Shown here one piece after another: positions 12,051 through 24,775 of a stretch of 64,000 nucleotides of DNA. Source of the DNA: Lithospermum erythrorhizon (lineage: Eukaryota > Streptophyta > Magnoliopsida > Boraginales > Boraginaceae); NCBI GenBank assembly GCA_019722365.1, contig JADFUC010001925.1, forward strand, positions 2,170,001 through 2,234,000, given 5' to 3'. A model generated the notes under the pieces. That model made no database searches. It was not told where the DNA came from and saw nothing but the letters and a program-made list of their open reading frames with translations. The position numbers and the translations under genes were made by a program. Each line of letters opens with the position of its first letter. The stretch's first letter is position 1.

Positions 12051-13480
12051 TGTGTTAGATTAGGGTTTTATCCGAGCCTCCAACTAAAATCGAACACATG
12101 GAAAATTAAGGATTCTTGATATTTTAGCCACCTGAAATTAATTATTAGGGTAAAATTAGGGTTTATCATTAAATTAAACCTAATTTTATACCTATTATTA
12201 TGACAATGTGACATTAAAATATTATTTCGAAATTTACGTGATTAAAATAATAAAATTACGAGGAGAAAGCAGGAAAGCGAGGTTTTATGAATAAGCGGTT
12301 GAAATTGAGAATTCGGAGCAAAAAAGAGAGATGATGAATAAACTAGAGTAACCTTTTACCAAAGAAATAAAACGGCGCACTAAATTGCCGTGGACATCAA
12401 GTTGAAATATAATATTATTTTAATAATATTCGGTTCGAATCTTGTCACCGATAATCAATGATCGAGGTGCCAAATTCGCGTGATGCGTGGATGTGCAAAT
12501 CGAGAAAGAGGGGATCAACCTATAATACCCCGCCTCATTTCGAAAATCATCCTAAAACACAAAAAATATCCCTGACAAAAGCTCTTGAGAGAGAATTTAG
12601 TATAAGAGCATTTCAGAGATTATTTGCTTGTAGAAAGCACTCTGAATATTATTGCTTATTCGGAGGAAAACATCAAATCTTGAGCATAAAGCGCAAGCAG
12701 TCTTAAATTGAAGAGCTAAGTGAAAGAACACAAAAATCTTCAACTTCAGACCAAAATAGTTGCGAGAATTAGGTGAGTTGAATTCTTTGCATCTGCGCAA
12801 TAATTTCGAGGATCGAAGATCTAAAGCGTGAAAATCTAATAGTGGAATACCATAAATAAAATAAAGCTGAAGATTAAGCCCTTAAATGCCTCATGGTAAA
12901 TGCATAGGTAGGATATAAAATTCACCGTAACACTATCCCAAATTTGTCAATCGACATGGAATAAAACCCCAAGGCATCCTCTTGTGATGCAAGCATATCT
13001 TCTTGTGAGTAGCTATAAGCATTATATAAAGCTTAGGGATAGTGATAAGCAAACAGGCTTCCGATCCCAGTTGTGCAGAGTCCAAGGCGAGTATCTACTC
13101 TTGCTAGACACGTAGTCAAATCAAGTAGAGTCCTACGACCCCAAGTCTAAAGACCAAAGATTCAGTCAGAACTGACCCTACTGAAGCCTTGGCATTTGGG
13201 ACCATATCAGAGTCAGATCGAGTCGAGACTAAGTCTGTACATCCGATGCGTCTAGGATCACACGGATCCACGGCTCCCTATCTCGCTTAGGATCATACAA
13301 CGATCTGAGTATAAATCGAAAGTCAGAACTTAGGATCGTCTGACGATCAGGACACAAATCAAAGTCGGCCCTCGGCCAGTTACTAGCTTGAGACTCAAAG
13401 TCAATTAAATTAGAACTACATCAAGTTCAAATCAGCGTCACCAGCGATCGTCCAGTTTAGAATAATAGATTGATAGTCAA
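12050..13480. mobile_element. LTR-retrotransposon-like fragment
   Basis: This stretch is less AT-rich than its surroundings. About 12060-12470 resembles the last 500 bp of the window (63490-64000): both have a CGAACACATGG/CAAACACGTATGG block, an AGGGTTTA/AGGGGTTTTA block, and end near CGAATCTTGTC followed by an ATAATC/GATTAT tract. Two dispersed copies of such sequence suggest LTRs or other parts of one retroelement family. No gag-pol domain could be read and no TG...CA ends with target duplication were found, so the family and boundaries are uncertain. Confidence 0.35.
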
Positions 13481-16400
13481 TTTGATTGATTTGATAAATT
13501 ATTTTTTGTCTTTTTAAATTTCACCGAAAGGAGTTTATTGCTATTGGTGTGTATATTTATAAATAATAAATTCTTTCTAGGAATTACAGAAGTGTTTTGT
13601 CGATAAAGGTAACACATACATGTGATGCCTATTTTTAATTTTTAAAATCAGTGATAAAAATAATTAATGCACTATATTAATATGGTTGTTATCATGTGTC
13701 CTAGAACACATTTTTTTTTTTATAAAAAAATGGACAATGTTATAATACCTTCTAAATTTAAAGAGATGCCATATTAAAATTAGAATTATTGGTAAAATAT
13801 AAATATATTAAATCAAGCAAATTACTTTTACATCAAACTATTCCATCCTGCACGGCTTGATTAGACAACATTTCTAAAAAAAACTTGAATGGTTCTTGTA
13901 ATATTTGGAAAAAATGCCTCTTCATGAGTCCAAGAATCTTAATTATTTGCAGGTTGATAATGACTTGGTGTGATTCCTAAAGTGGAGAAAACTGTTTAAC
14001 ACTTTTACGAGGTCCTATCATGTTCTCTTCCACTGACAAGTGACAAAAACCTTTGTGGTATCTTGGTTTTCATTTGAAAATGCCACATTTGTTGAATTAT
14101 GCACCTTCATGATGATCTTGCTTTTAATATCTCGGTCCTTAGGCCTTGTCGCCCATATCTAAGAATGTTCCAAGTACACAAACTTATATATTATTAACGG
14201 TTCATAAATCAACTTGAAGTTGTGTGGACAAACAATTGTCATCAGAGAGCAGTTAGAATCCAGGCAAAAGATACCCTCCAAAAATAGTGAGCATCTCCTT
14301 TTTTCACTCCCTCTACTACATACTGTTTGTGTTGTTAATCATTCATAGGTTCGTTCCGTAACCAACTTCATTCGATGTGGGACGGATCATCTTTTAATGT
14401 AATAATCATCTCGTATATACAAAACAAATCAAGTAGGTGATCTAGTAAGTGAAATTAACTCATAATATCACATTGATAGTTCATACGGTTCTCTTAAAAA
14501 TTAATTAACTTCAAAAAAGTAGTTTATGATCATATAAACTAAGTTAATTGCAGATATGATCCCAGTAAGTGTGATCAAGTTGGACTTTGGTCAGATTTAA
14601 GTAACCTTATAAGCGTATTTGGTCACTCAAAACAATAGGGACAAATATTGCATATTCGTCAGCGCATTGGTATTTCGAGGATCATATTGCAACATTTGTG
14701 CCAATTTATGAGATCAAAGTCCAATTTGACTATTCTTATTAGGACCATATCTACAATTAACTCCATATAAAGTATAAACCATTTATCATACTCATCCAGA
14801 TTTTTAGTTGTCATTTTAAGCGAATTCTTGCGTAGATTAAGGAAAAATAAAAATAGTCCAAAAGTGCGTTGAAAATGTAGAATGGCAATCAATTAAAATA
14901 ATATCGTTGGTTGGTAGTTTGTTTTAAAAAAGAAAAGTAGTAAAGGCATTGAGAAAATGTAAAATATTTTTATTATACTAGCACGACAACTATAAAAAGT
15001 AATTTGTTTCTTCAAAAGCAGCCAGTATAAAAAAAGAAGGAATTATTCATTAGGGGGCATATTCTTTTTCAATATATATATCTAAATCAGTTCTATAGAT
15101 CAAAACTATTTCAAAAGTCTCTAGCTAGGGAATATATAGGCATATAGATACATCAAGTAGATTATTTTTGGAATAATATGTAGTGTTTTTTCTTCCGAGG
15201 GGGAACGATGAACAATCAGTACCCAAAAGTACACATACGCATAAATCAATTTCTATCGATGAACGTGCGCCTAAAAGCCATGTTTTTAGGGTTTATTTGT
15301 TGACATTGAACTCCAGTTCATGCGCAAAAAATGTACTCCTTGGGGCTACTTATTCTACTCGCTGGTGAGATTGATGATGAGTCAATTCTTTGATTTTGTT
15401 TACATATAATCAACGAAAGAATTGGATTTCATGCATGGGTGTGAATTTAAAGGCGTGTACTAAATTAAACCTAATCATACTAAACCTAACATAGTCGGAT
15501 TAGGATCAATAATAAACCTAAATATAATATTAATCTATCTTAATAAATTCCGAATCATTCTCGATACTCTTGTATCTTCAGATATATTTTTATATCATTA
15601 AATTTGTTTTTAAAAGTATTTTTCTAATATTTTTAAATGTAATTTTAGAGGCACCAAAATATATTTTTGGATATCATTAAATTTATTTTTAAAAGTATTT
15701 TTCTAATATTTTTAAATGTAATTTTTCATTTTAAATTAAAAATTTATTGTTATTTAAAAAATTACCTCGAAAATTAAAAATACAAGTTAAAAGTTATGAG
15801 GGGCGAATACTGTGGGGACCTTTTCAATTTTTATATCGGGCCTCCAAAATCTCTGCACCAACCCTAGCTATATTAATATGTCAAAATATAAAAGATAATT
15901 TATATGATCGTAATTAGTTCCTTATAAGGTGGAAACCCCCCTCCCCCCTCAAATTCTTAACAATCCCCTCTAAAATTATCGATGACTTAATAGTCTCGTG
16001 ATATGTGATCAGAATTTTTATTAATAGGTTTCAAGTATCCATTCTCATTCTTGACTCATGTATAACTCTAATAATAACATAACATGCAACTAATAAAAAA
16101 CAGCCTCTTTTCTTTGTTTTAATTATCTAGATCAGACATTTTTCTTTGTGTTTTTGTGGAATGAAATGAAACATTGTGAACCTTTGGAAAAGTATGAACC
16201 TATGGAGAAAATCTTCCCACGTTCATAAGTAAAACCTAGCAAGCGACAATGAGGACACCTAGACACTGATAGAGTAGCATGCAATTACAATGGGAAATAA
16301 TGGGAAACAGCCGAACATAAAAGAACTACCAAATTTATCTTCATTATATTTGATCCTCATCAATGTACATGTTTTGTATTCGTTGAAACTTCACTGTTTT

Positions 16401-16990
16401 TTAAAGAATACGTGCCATAATCTCAACTTGACGTTCCTTCCATGGAGCAAGCATTTAGATTCACATAAACGGCATCTTTTGCTGAAACATACCCATAGCA
16501 ATCAATTTTTATACTGAAATAATACTTAAAAGAGGTAATTGTATATTTGAGAGTTAATTGGTAAAAGGTTTGTTCCCATTTAAGGGTCACCATCTTATTT
16601 ATGGAATTATTTATCTATTTATGTCGTTAATTCTGGCGTAGGAGGTAAATCGTGGGATATTAATGCCAGTGGTGGGGGGCTTGAGCTTTCATTTAAATCA
16701 CTTGTCTGGTGCAACATGTAAATAGAACATGTGGCGTGAAGAGTGGGATCTTTGTTGAAAGTGCTTAATTTCAATTTCTTTCTGGGTTGGTATGCCGGAG
16801 CATTTGGGAGTTAATTGATGGTTTGGTCATGATAAGTGTGTGAAAGTTGTCACATTGGTCATTAAGTGGCCGGTAAGCGCCAAATGGTCAATGAGATATA
16901 TACATAGATTCTGATTTGGTCACTTATTTTAACATCTGTTCATGTTTAACGTTCAGCGCGATTAAAGCTTAGTTTGGGGTCAAAATATAA
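13481..16990. other. Gene-free AT-rich spacer with a short direct duplication
   Basis: No gene is supported. About 15582-15726 is a direct duplication with a period of about 77 bp. A C-rich run lies at about 15938-15949. Other open frames are short and unremarkable. Confidence 0.4.
15582..15726. repeat. Two-unit direct repeat, ~77-bp period
   Basis: Two adjacent copies share ATCATTAAATTT, TTTTTAAAAGTATTTTTC and TAATATTTTTAAATGTAA in the same order with few differences. It is a simple local duplication in AT-rich DNA. Confidence 0.7.
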
Positions 16991-16992
16991 TT

Positions 16993-17120
16993 TTTGAGAT
17001 TTGGCCCCATTAAGTTCCTAATTTTTGAAATGTATTTTATATCATAAATATATTTTTTATTGATATATTTTGATTGTGTAATTAGTGTAATATTAGGAAC
17101 TTAATGGGCCAAATCTCAAA
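16993..17120. repeat. 126-bp near-perfect hairpin (possible tiny MITE)
   Basis: TTTGAGATTTGGCCCC plus ATTAAGTTCCTAAT at 16993-17022 is repeated inverted at 17092-17120 with one base missing. The loop is about 70 bp of AT-rich DNA. Such structures arise from small foldback or MITE elements. I could not identify a convincing target duplication. Confidence 0.65.
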
Positions 17121-18569
17121 GAGCCTGTACATTAGCTTAAGCTTTAACTCCGGCGATAGATAAATATTAAAGGAGATGACCAAAATAGGGACAAGTATGT
17201 CCCGGCTGGGGGCCGAATTTGTGGCTGCGTTGCGTGCTGGTGATAATGCCAGCTGCTACATTCTTGGGTTCAAACCACCAATTATCTCATATTTGGCCCA
17301 CTGAATGAATTGAGGTCAGGGTTGATTTGGTCATCGATAGTTCAAATTAAAAGTTACAAATTAAGCCCCTAAATTATAAAATTACTTGGTGGTTCTCAAA
17401 TTTGATGGAGCAGATATATGTTAATAGTATACATACGATTGTTCTTGCGATATTTCTGATAAGATTTAACAATTTCCTCAGCTTTTGGATCAATTTGTAA
17501 TTTATAGTAATTTAAGATACGTCTATGGCACTGAAGCTATATCGAGGGCCAAATGATAATATTATACAAAGCCGTATTGATAATTTCCTTTAATATTTAA
17601 TGACAAATCTTGAACTAATATTGGAAGAACAAATAAAATTTAACAAATAATAAATCCTGATTCAGAACGAAACACAATTTAACATCTTTCGTTATACAGA
17701 TAAATGTTGATGCATATTCCAACCATCATGTTGGATAATAATTTCAGACTGCTTGTTAATTTAGTAGTCGACCCCGAAAGGGGAATTGTGACAATCTTGT
17801 CATCATCGGGTCACCAGCTAGCTAATTAACTATTTGTCAGATGATAACAAATGATACTATTTTAATCTCAATCCAAATAGGAGATTTCACTAGTAACTAT
17901 CATAATCCCATATAGATTGTATATTCAGGCCCGGCCAGGTCAAGGTGTGAGGGCGTGATAGTACTATTTTATTAGTTATTGATTATTATATTTTAAATAA
18001 TGTGTCTTCTTTGGATTATCATTATTATATAAAACGGGTTCATATGGTATTTACATTTTGTGAGACACTCTTTATTAGACATGCTAAGATCATGACATGT
18101 TTTGGGCACATGTTTTTGGAGATTATTTTGGAGAGAAAATAGAGGGAAATAATTGGCGGAAATCAAAAGACAAAGGGTGAGAGTGAAATAATATAGATAA
18201 TTTTAGGTGGAATAGAGATTCTGATCTACCGTTTGTTGTTAGTTTTAACCTTGATCATGCCAGGGGCCACAGCCTGACCTTAAAAGATTGCTTGAGGAGA
18301 CTAAGGGCTTGTTTGTTAAATGGCTGAGGTGAAAACTGGCGAAAGCTGAATCACTCAAGCGAATTATAGCCGAATGAATCTTGAAAATATTTAAGTGTTT
18401 GATAACAATTCAAAGAAAAAATTAGAATTGAGTTGTAGCCAGCTTTCACTCTTCTATTTACCGTTTTATATATGTCGTCATATATTAAAAAAATAATACT
18501 ATAATTGATAAATAAGTAATAAATATTAAACTATTGAATAGAATAAATTTGGTTACTAAAATATGTGTT
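17121..18569. other. Gene-free spacer
   Basis: No coding gene is supported. A GC-richer patch at about 17190-17285 includes GGGTTCAAACCACC, which resembles an RNA polymerase III B box, so a tRNA-derived SINE head is conceivable, but no convincing A box or tail was found. Confidence 0.35.
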
Positions 18570-19256
18570 ATTAACTATTATTATTATTATCATTCATTAT
18601 TATTATTAATATTATTATTATTATTAATATATTTATTATTGTTTTTAGTTTTGGATAAATGTTATTGTTATTATTATTATTATTATTATTATTACATTAT
18701 TGTTATTATTATGATTATTTTTTATTTATTTATTTATTTATTATTATTATTGTTTTGTTATTATTATTATTAGTTTTTATTATTATTATTTGTATTATTT
18801 AATTATTTATTATTTTTATTAGTATTATTATTATTGGTTTTATTATTTTATTATTATTACTATCCATTTTTATTATTATTATTATTATTATATTATTATT
18901 AATGGTATTAATATTTTTATTATTATTATTATTTATTTTTTGTTATTATCATTATTATTATTGTATTATTGAATATTATTAATATTAATATTATTATTAT
19001 TATTACTATTATTATTTAAATTATTATTTTTTGTCATTATTATTATTATTTTTTCATTATTATTATTTTATTATTATTATTATCATTTTATTATTTTATT
19101 TTTATTATTATTATTGTTATTATTATTATTATTGTTATTATTATTATTATTTTATTTTTATTATTAATATTATTATTATGTAATAATAATAATAATAAGA
19201 ATAGAATAATAATAATAATGAAAATAATAATAATAATATTATTAATATTATTATTA
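18570..19256. repeat. Very long imperfect (TTA)n trinucleotide tract
   Basis: About 690 bp consist almost wholly of TTA/ATT units interrupted by single-base changes. Near 19180-19240 the strand sense flips to AAT units before returning to ATT, so the end can fold back on itself. Open frames across it are artefacts of the repeat. Confidence 0.9.
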
Positions 19257-20651
19257 TTAAGGATTTTGATAAGTACTTAATTTATTAAATTACTTAAATA
19301 ATTATTAATAAAATAAACTTAATAAATTAAGTGATAAATTAATTTTAAGTCTTTAATGAGTTTAACAAATATTCCTAAATCTCAAATTATTAAACTTTGT
19401 AGGCGATTTCACTGACATTAATTATATTTATCACAAGTTTCACCAAATTAACTCTCAGCCTACATTCATTTAAGGAGCAATTCACAACTTGAGGATATTG
19501 AAGGTTAATTTGCTATTTGAAATTAATGAGCATCAAATCGTAATTTAATCTTGTTGTCTAGGACCAAATCAATACTTGTCTCCGTTAATTTATTTGAGAG
19601 AAGTAAAAAATTGGGCATCAACTCATTGATGTCCCAAAAAGTATGTGGTATGTGGTACATTCTTATATAATCAACTACTCTGGTCTAGAGTCATACCTAT
19701 ATCTTGTCGTAAAAAAATTAACATTGTAGGGAAGAATCTAATTGGGAGAATTGAACTTTTTTTTTTTATCATCAATCCACATGCCAATGTTCTTAGGGAT
19801 CTTTTCACCAACTCCAGCAGCCAATAAAATTGTAAGAATAATTTCAATTATCATACACACTTGACAAGTTTGTCACCCTTCAATTATCATACACACTGGA
19901 TTAGTTGTGCTTGAGCCGAACTTGGTCGATCTCCTTTGTCCCCTTAAAGAGAGCACAGAACATCCGTAGAGTGATAGAGTTATAATTTAATGGTTTAGAT
20001 CTTCTTTTACTGGCCAATAGGGTATACAATATCTGACATTTTGGATAAATAATTAATTTCTTGAGCTTTGTTTTTCTTGATGTCCATTGAAAGTGGATTC
20101 CGAAAGGGGTGCGCTGCAATGTTCATGCATTATATTATTTGATGTGATTGATTTAAAAGAATTAACTTGGGAAAATTGGACAACAAAAGTAGTGGTTATT
20201 AGCAAGAATTGTATATCATATACTTATTATCAAGTTATTTAATATGGACTGTGGTACGGAAATTTGCTATGTACTCATTGTTATGAGACACAGTATGAAA
20301 AATCGCATTGGTCCCAAGAACAATTCTCTTTTTGATTGAAGAAACAAAAAGGAAGAATGTAAAACTTGCAGTGGTTTTGAATTTTTAGGGCACAGGCAGA
20401 CTACCGAAATGAAAATAATGAGTAACAAAGTAGAAGAGCAAAATTTTATAATAATAACATTAACTTAAATTAGAGGAAATTCTATGTAATACAAATAAAT
20501 ATAATCAAACGAACAAATTCGATTATCAATGTAGTTGTATCTGCGTATGCTATGGAGTAATATTATGATAAGACTTCAATAGGCTTTCATTTCTGAAACT
20601 AGTTTGGTAGTTTCAATGCGTTGATTGTCGCAACTTATGAGGCTTGCAAGT
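19257..20651. other. Gene-free AT-rich spacer
   Basis: No gene, RNA or defined element is supported. Short open frames lack recognisable sequence. CAATTATCATACACAC is duplicated at about 19846 and 19880. Confidence 0.4.
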
Positions 20652-21546
20652 AGGGTAATTTGCATCATACTTCCTAAAAACTTTAAAATGAGTATCATAC
20701 TTCCATGTAAACTTAAAGGTGCACGATATCCCCTATAAACATTAAAATGTTGCACCACACATTCTTGGACTTAAGTTTGGTGTTAAAGTTAACGAAATTG
20801 TAAAAAACATCTATGCTTTTGTATTTTTCTTTTAAATAATCTAACATTATTAATGAAGCGGTGATATAGCATTATAAAAGAATATATAAATATATGATTT
20901 CTTCTGAAAGAAAAAAATATGAAATATTTACAAGATTTAACATTATCAATGAATCATGAGCTAGTATATTTAAAAGAAAAATATAAAATATTGAGACATT
21001 ACTAAAACGTAAAATACTATTATTAATAATTAACATAGTGCAAAAGCAAGATCGATATTAATACAACACACTAAAAATAAATATAATCATTTAAATGATA
21101 GAATATTTAATTTAATTTTATAAAGTTAAATATTGCATCCAATTCATTTCATCAATAGTTATTTCGGAATTTAGCGAAAAGCTTTTGTCATAAATTATTA
21201 TTTTCAAGAATTATTTTAATAATCATAAAATTGATATAATTGGATTAATTTATTAATTTGTAATAATATAGTTAAAGTTTATTCATGATCAAAATATTAA
21301 CTAAAATAACTTAGGGTATTATATGTTATTTATCATTTAATAAAAAATTAAAGTAAATTAAATCCAATCGTACTTCCTCATTAGGCAAGTGGAGCACACT
21401 TTCGGGTGCTTTAACATCAAGTTAACAGGATAGAGAAGGTGTGGTGCAATATTTTAATGTTTATAGGGGGTATCGTGCACATTTAAGTTTATAAGGGGGT
21501 ATGGTGCTCATTTTGAAGTTTATGGGGGTACGGTGTAAATTACCCT
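20652..21546. mobile_element. Long-TIR DNA element (~895 bp)
   Basis: The left ~115 bp beginning AGGGTAATTTGCATC are matched, inverted, by the right ~115 bp ending AAATTACCCT. Each arm carries internal ~33-bp repeats of the form ATACCCCCTATAAACTTAAA. The element is flanked by CTTGCAAGT on the left and TGTGCAAGT on the right (7 of 9 identical), suggesting an 8-9-bp target duplication as in hAT or Mutator-like elements. The interior is AT-rich and non-coding, so the copy is non-autonomous. Confidence 0.75.
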
Positions 21547-24500
21547 GTGCAAGTCCAGGTGCATTCACAGCTTTTTCATGATGACTTGGATTTGTGGAAT
21601 GTCATGTTTTAAGGCTTCCTTTTCACTTCGTGGTTTTGAACTTACATTCAAGAACTTTTGGTCACTAACGATCTTAGCTTAACTCGGTGATTAGTGCTTA
21701 ACTTTAGGTGCATGTGTTGTTACTCCAAGGACCTCCCGCAGACTCATCAATATATTAATCGTGATCTTAAAAGTATATATACTATACTTTAAATTGCAGA
21801 TAAATAAGTTTTCCACATCCGACGGAAAAGGCAGAAATGCAAGATAGTCGGGACTACTCTGGGTCAAGAATTTGAAAATGTTATTGAAAACCAACTTAAT
21901 GTTACTCCTTAATAAAAAAGTATAATCGTTCCCTCACAGTTAACCAGTTATTAGAACAACTGTTAACACTTGTACGATCATGCAATCAAAATAAAGTAAA
22001 AAGTCACGATAAAGTAAATAATAAATGGGATGGTAGCAGGAGTTAGATGCGATAAATACAGTGTGGGGAGACAGGCTGGGTGAAGTGATAGCAGATTATG
22101 AGAATTCTGAATGGAGGCTTTATCTGAGATGTTATAAGATTCTTACAAACGGCAATGCTCTGTCATTGTGAATAGAAGTCTGAGAACACCATGAAACACA
22201 GCCTTTTCTCACTGCGTCACACTACTCTTCTAGTATGTGAGCATACGATATTGTGTCGAATAAAAGCGAAATTTGTTGCTTAATAGAGTGTTAATAACGG
22301 TAATCTGAGTTAAGGGAGTTTTATTGTGACTACGTACATTAGGGCTACAAACACAAAGAGAACTCTCAAAACTATTTCCTCACAAGAAACAAGCCTACAA
22401 ACACAAAGAGAACTCTGAAACTATTTCCTCACAAAAACAATGCGAGAGCGATATTATATGTGAAGTGGTGATCAGCTAGGTCTGCTTTTTATGAAAGTGC
22501 TTTATATAGTTGTATGGGCAACGCCCCAAGTTTGTGGTAATAACTCCCATAAACAAAATTTTCCATTTGAACATAATAAAAACTTCGATCATTGACTTTA
22601 TGAAATAGCGTGTGAATCTTCTTACTTGGTGATCAAGAATTCCCTTTTTCATTATCAACATAAATCATATCATATTAATTAAAGATCTTCTTCATAAAAG
22701 GAAATAAATCTTCTCGATCGATATCGTGGTTCTCTACAAGCTGTCAAGACCATCTGCTATTAACAGTTGAAATGACATCGTGAAACACTTAACCAATCTA
22801 CATGCACTAACACTTAAAAATTTTGATTTATTAATTAAAAATAATCATTTTTTACAAGCTAATTGCCAGGGACCAAATTACCGTCAGTGCAAGATAATTA
22901 CAAAGTTGCATATTTTGCAAGGAACCCACAAAGTAATACTCCGTCCGTACATGTCATGCTAGAATTAAGTTAATTGACAAGAAAATAGCCTAAACAATGT
23001 CCAACTTCGTTCGCCTAATAATCTCAGGGCAGTTAGGGGTGAAGAGCTCACTCAATGCGCCCACAGATAATCTTCCGGATAATCTTATTCCTTTATATAT
23101 CAGTGATCATCTCTACCTGATCCGATTTCGTAAACCTTAACTTTTTCTAACATGTGATTATTATTTCTTCTCAACCCCTTTACTCCTGTTTTGATCAGAC
23201 TTTACATATCCAACACAAATGTCTAATACCCATTTATTAAGAATAACATTTGAGATAACAACTAAATATATCACGACGTATTGCACATGTAACATGTTCG
23301 ATCGTGTAACAAAAATTGCTTAATGTTGGAGTATTCATAAATTAAACCTCCGAAAATTAATAAATTAAACCTGGATATTAAAATATGAAAGAAACGAGTC
23401 ATTAAATCATATGACTAAAATGAGAGACGTTTAGAAACAAAATATCAACTTTTGTTAGGCGAGATATCATAATAAACAGAACTCCATAAAAAAGGTGTAA
23501 TAATTAAGTAATTGTGGTCATCATATCCACAGTAACGATTTGTTTGGCAATGAAATCACATCAGGATATTTAATTGGAAGTTGAGTGCAAGATGTCTAAC
23601 TTCTGGGGTACAATATACTTTGCAACAATTGATGAATTGATGGTTGATAAGAATGGAGAACCCTATTATCTACATTGGATTATTTATTAATTCATCACCT
23701 CACCCCTATATATGTGCCATGACACAGGAAGACGATAACCAGGCCCCTACACAAGTAGATTATTGTACCCCATATATGTCAAGGGTAAAATTTAGTCCTC
23801 AAAATAATTAAAATGAATAAATTTGTATTTCAACGACGTATGTCATGATTCACTATTGAAAAATAGACTATTTGTGATGGGTATAACCGCGTCACAAATA
23901 TCTGAAAGAATAATGTGGGTTAATATATTGGTGATGGGATTGTGAAGACTGAAGGGTCTGTATAAAAATTTATTATGAATTTTTTATTGCACCATTGACA
24001 TAATATTAGAGAAGGCTAAAGCACGTCACCTTCTTGACATTAATGGTGGTCATTATTGCAATCCACTCAAAATATTTCAGTTACCCGATAGGCAGGTTGA
24101 TATTTGGTCCCAGTTACCTAAAGAGCTACACGTTGTCCCCCAGTATTACCCACAAAGTTACAACTTATTAGTCACTAAATGGCTGAAAACGCTAAATCGT
24201 AACAATCAACCAGCGTTGCGCTTAGCATGAGCGATAAATAAAGTGCAAATGTCCTTAACAAATAAAAGTTGCACTGCAACGACCATTAATCTATGGACTA
24301 AACTCCAACATATTGTTATTTGGGCAAAAAACATGAATCTTGCGTCCCCATGTTTGGATTGTGGAGCCAATTTTATCGGCTTATGTTTGGAAATATGCCA
24401 AATACAAATGCATTTATGTTTTAAAAGCAATAGGCGATTAATCTTGCCGTTAATTTTCATTAAATCGGTGTTAAATCGGCCGTGTGATATGCATTAATGC

Positions 24501-24591
24501 TAGTTTTAAAGAGTATTTCGATCTTTTAATCAAAAACAAAAAATTATAAGAATAAAAAATTGTTCATTTATTCATTTCTTCATCTCAACAG
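21547..24591. other. Gene-free spacer
   Basis: No complete gene is supported. It holds a 49-bp tandem duplication (22344-22440) and a CACTA-like terminus at 23851 (CACTATTGAAAAATAG, followed by the hairpin pair ATTTGTGATGG and CGTCACAAAT). Two overlapping 84-codon open frames on opposite strands near 24206-24497 have no recognisable domain. Confidence 0.4.
22344..22440. repeat. 49-bp tandem duplication
   Basis: Two head-to-tail copies contain CTACAAACACAAAGAGAAC, AACTATTTCCTCACAA and differ only by single-base changes and one-base length differences. Confidence 0.85.
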
Positions 24592-24775
24592 ATTTGCACA
24601 AATTCTTGGTGAAGATGATACTCCACAAATATTGTCCAAATCCATATTCTTTGTAGGGATGGGCAGCAATGACTACCTCAACAATTACCTCATGCCTAAC
24701 TACAATACTGGACATCTCTACAATGCTAAACAATTTGCAGACCTCTTGATTAAACAGTATACTCAGCAGCTCACT
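24592..24775 (+). pseudogene. Orphan exon of a GDSL esterase/lipase
   Basis: A 184-bp exon-like block has a good acceptor (CATCTCAACAG) and a good donor (ACT|GTAAGT). It encodes about 61 residues from the middle of a plant GDSL esterase/lipase, including SIFFVGMGSNDYLNNYLMP, the family's block III with its conserved G-x-N-D, and KQFADLLIKQYTQQL. I found no neighbouring exon: no N-terminal GDS block upstream, and no GARK/GCxP block or C-terminal DxxH block downstream. The reading frame is undamaged, so the fragment is either recent or a captured or left-over exon. It cannot make a functional lipase alone. Confidence 0.8.

Noticed and set aside
17200..17290. tRNA or SINE head with a B-box-like GGGTTCAAACCACC
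   Set aside because: No convincing A box, cloverleaf or poly-A/T tail could be drawn.
18534..18773. 79-codon open frame of Y/L/I runs
   Set aside because: Translation of the (TTA)n repeat.
24206..24497. Two overlapping 84-codon open frames on opposite strands just upstream of the GDSL exon
   Set aside because: Neither encodes the preceding GDSL exon nor any recognisable domain.
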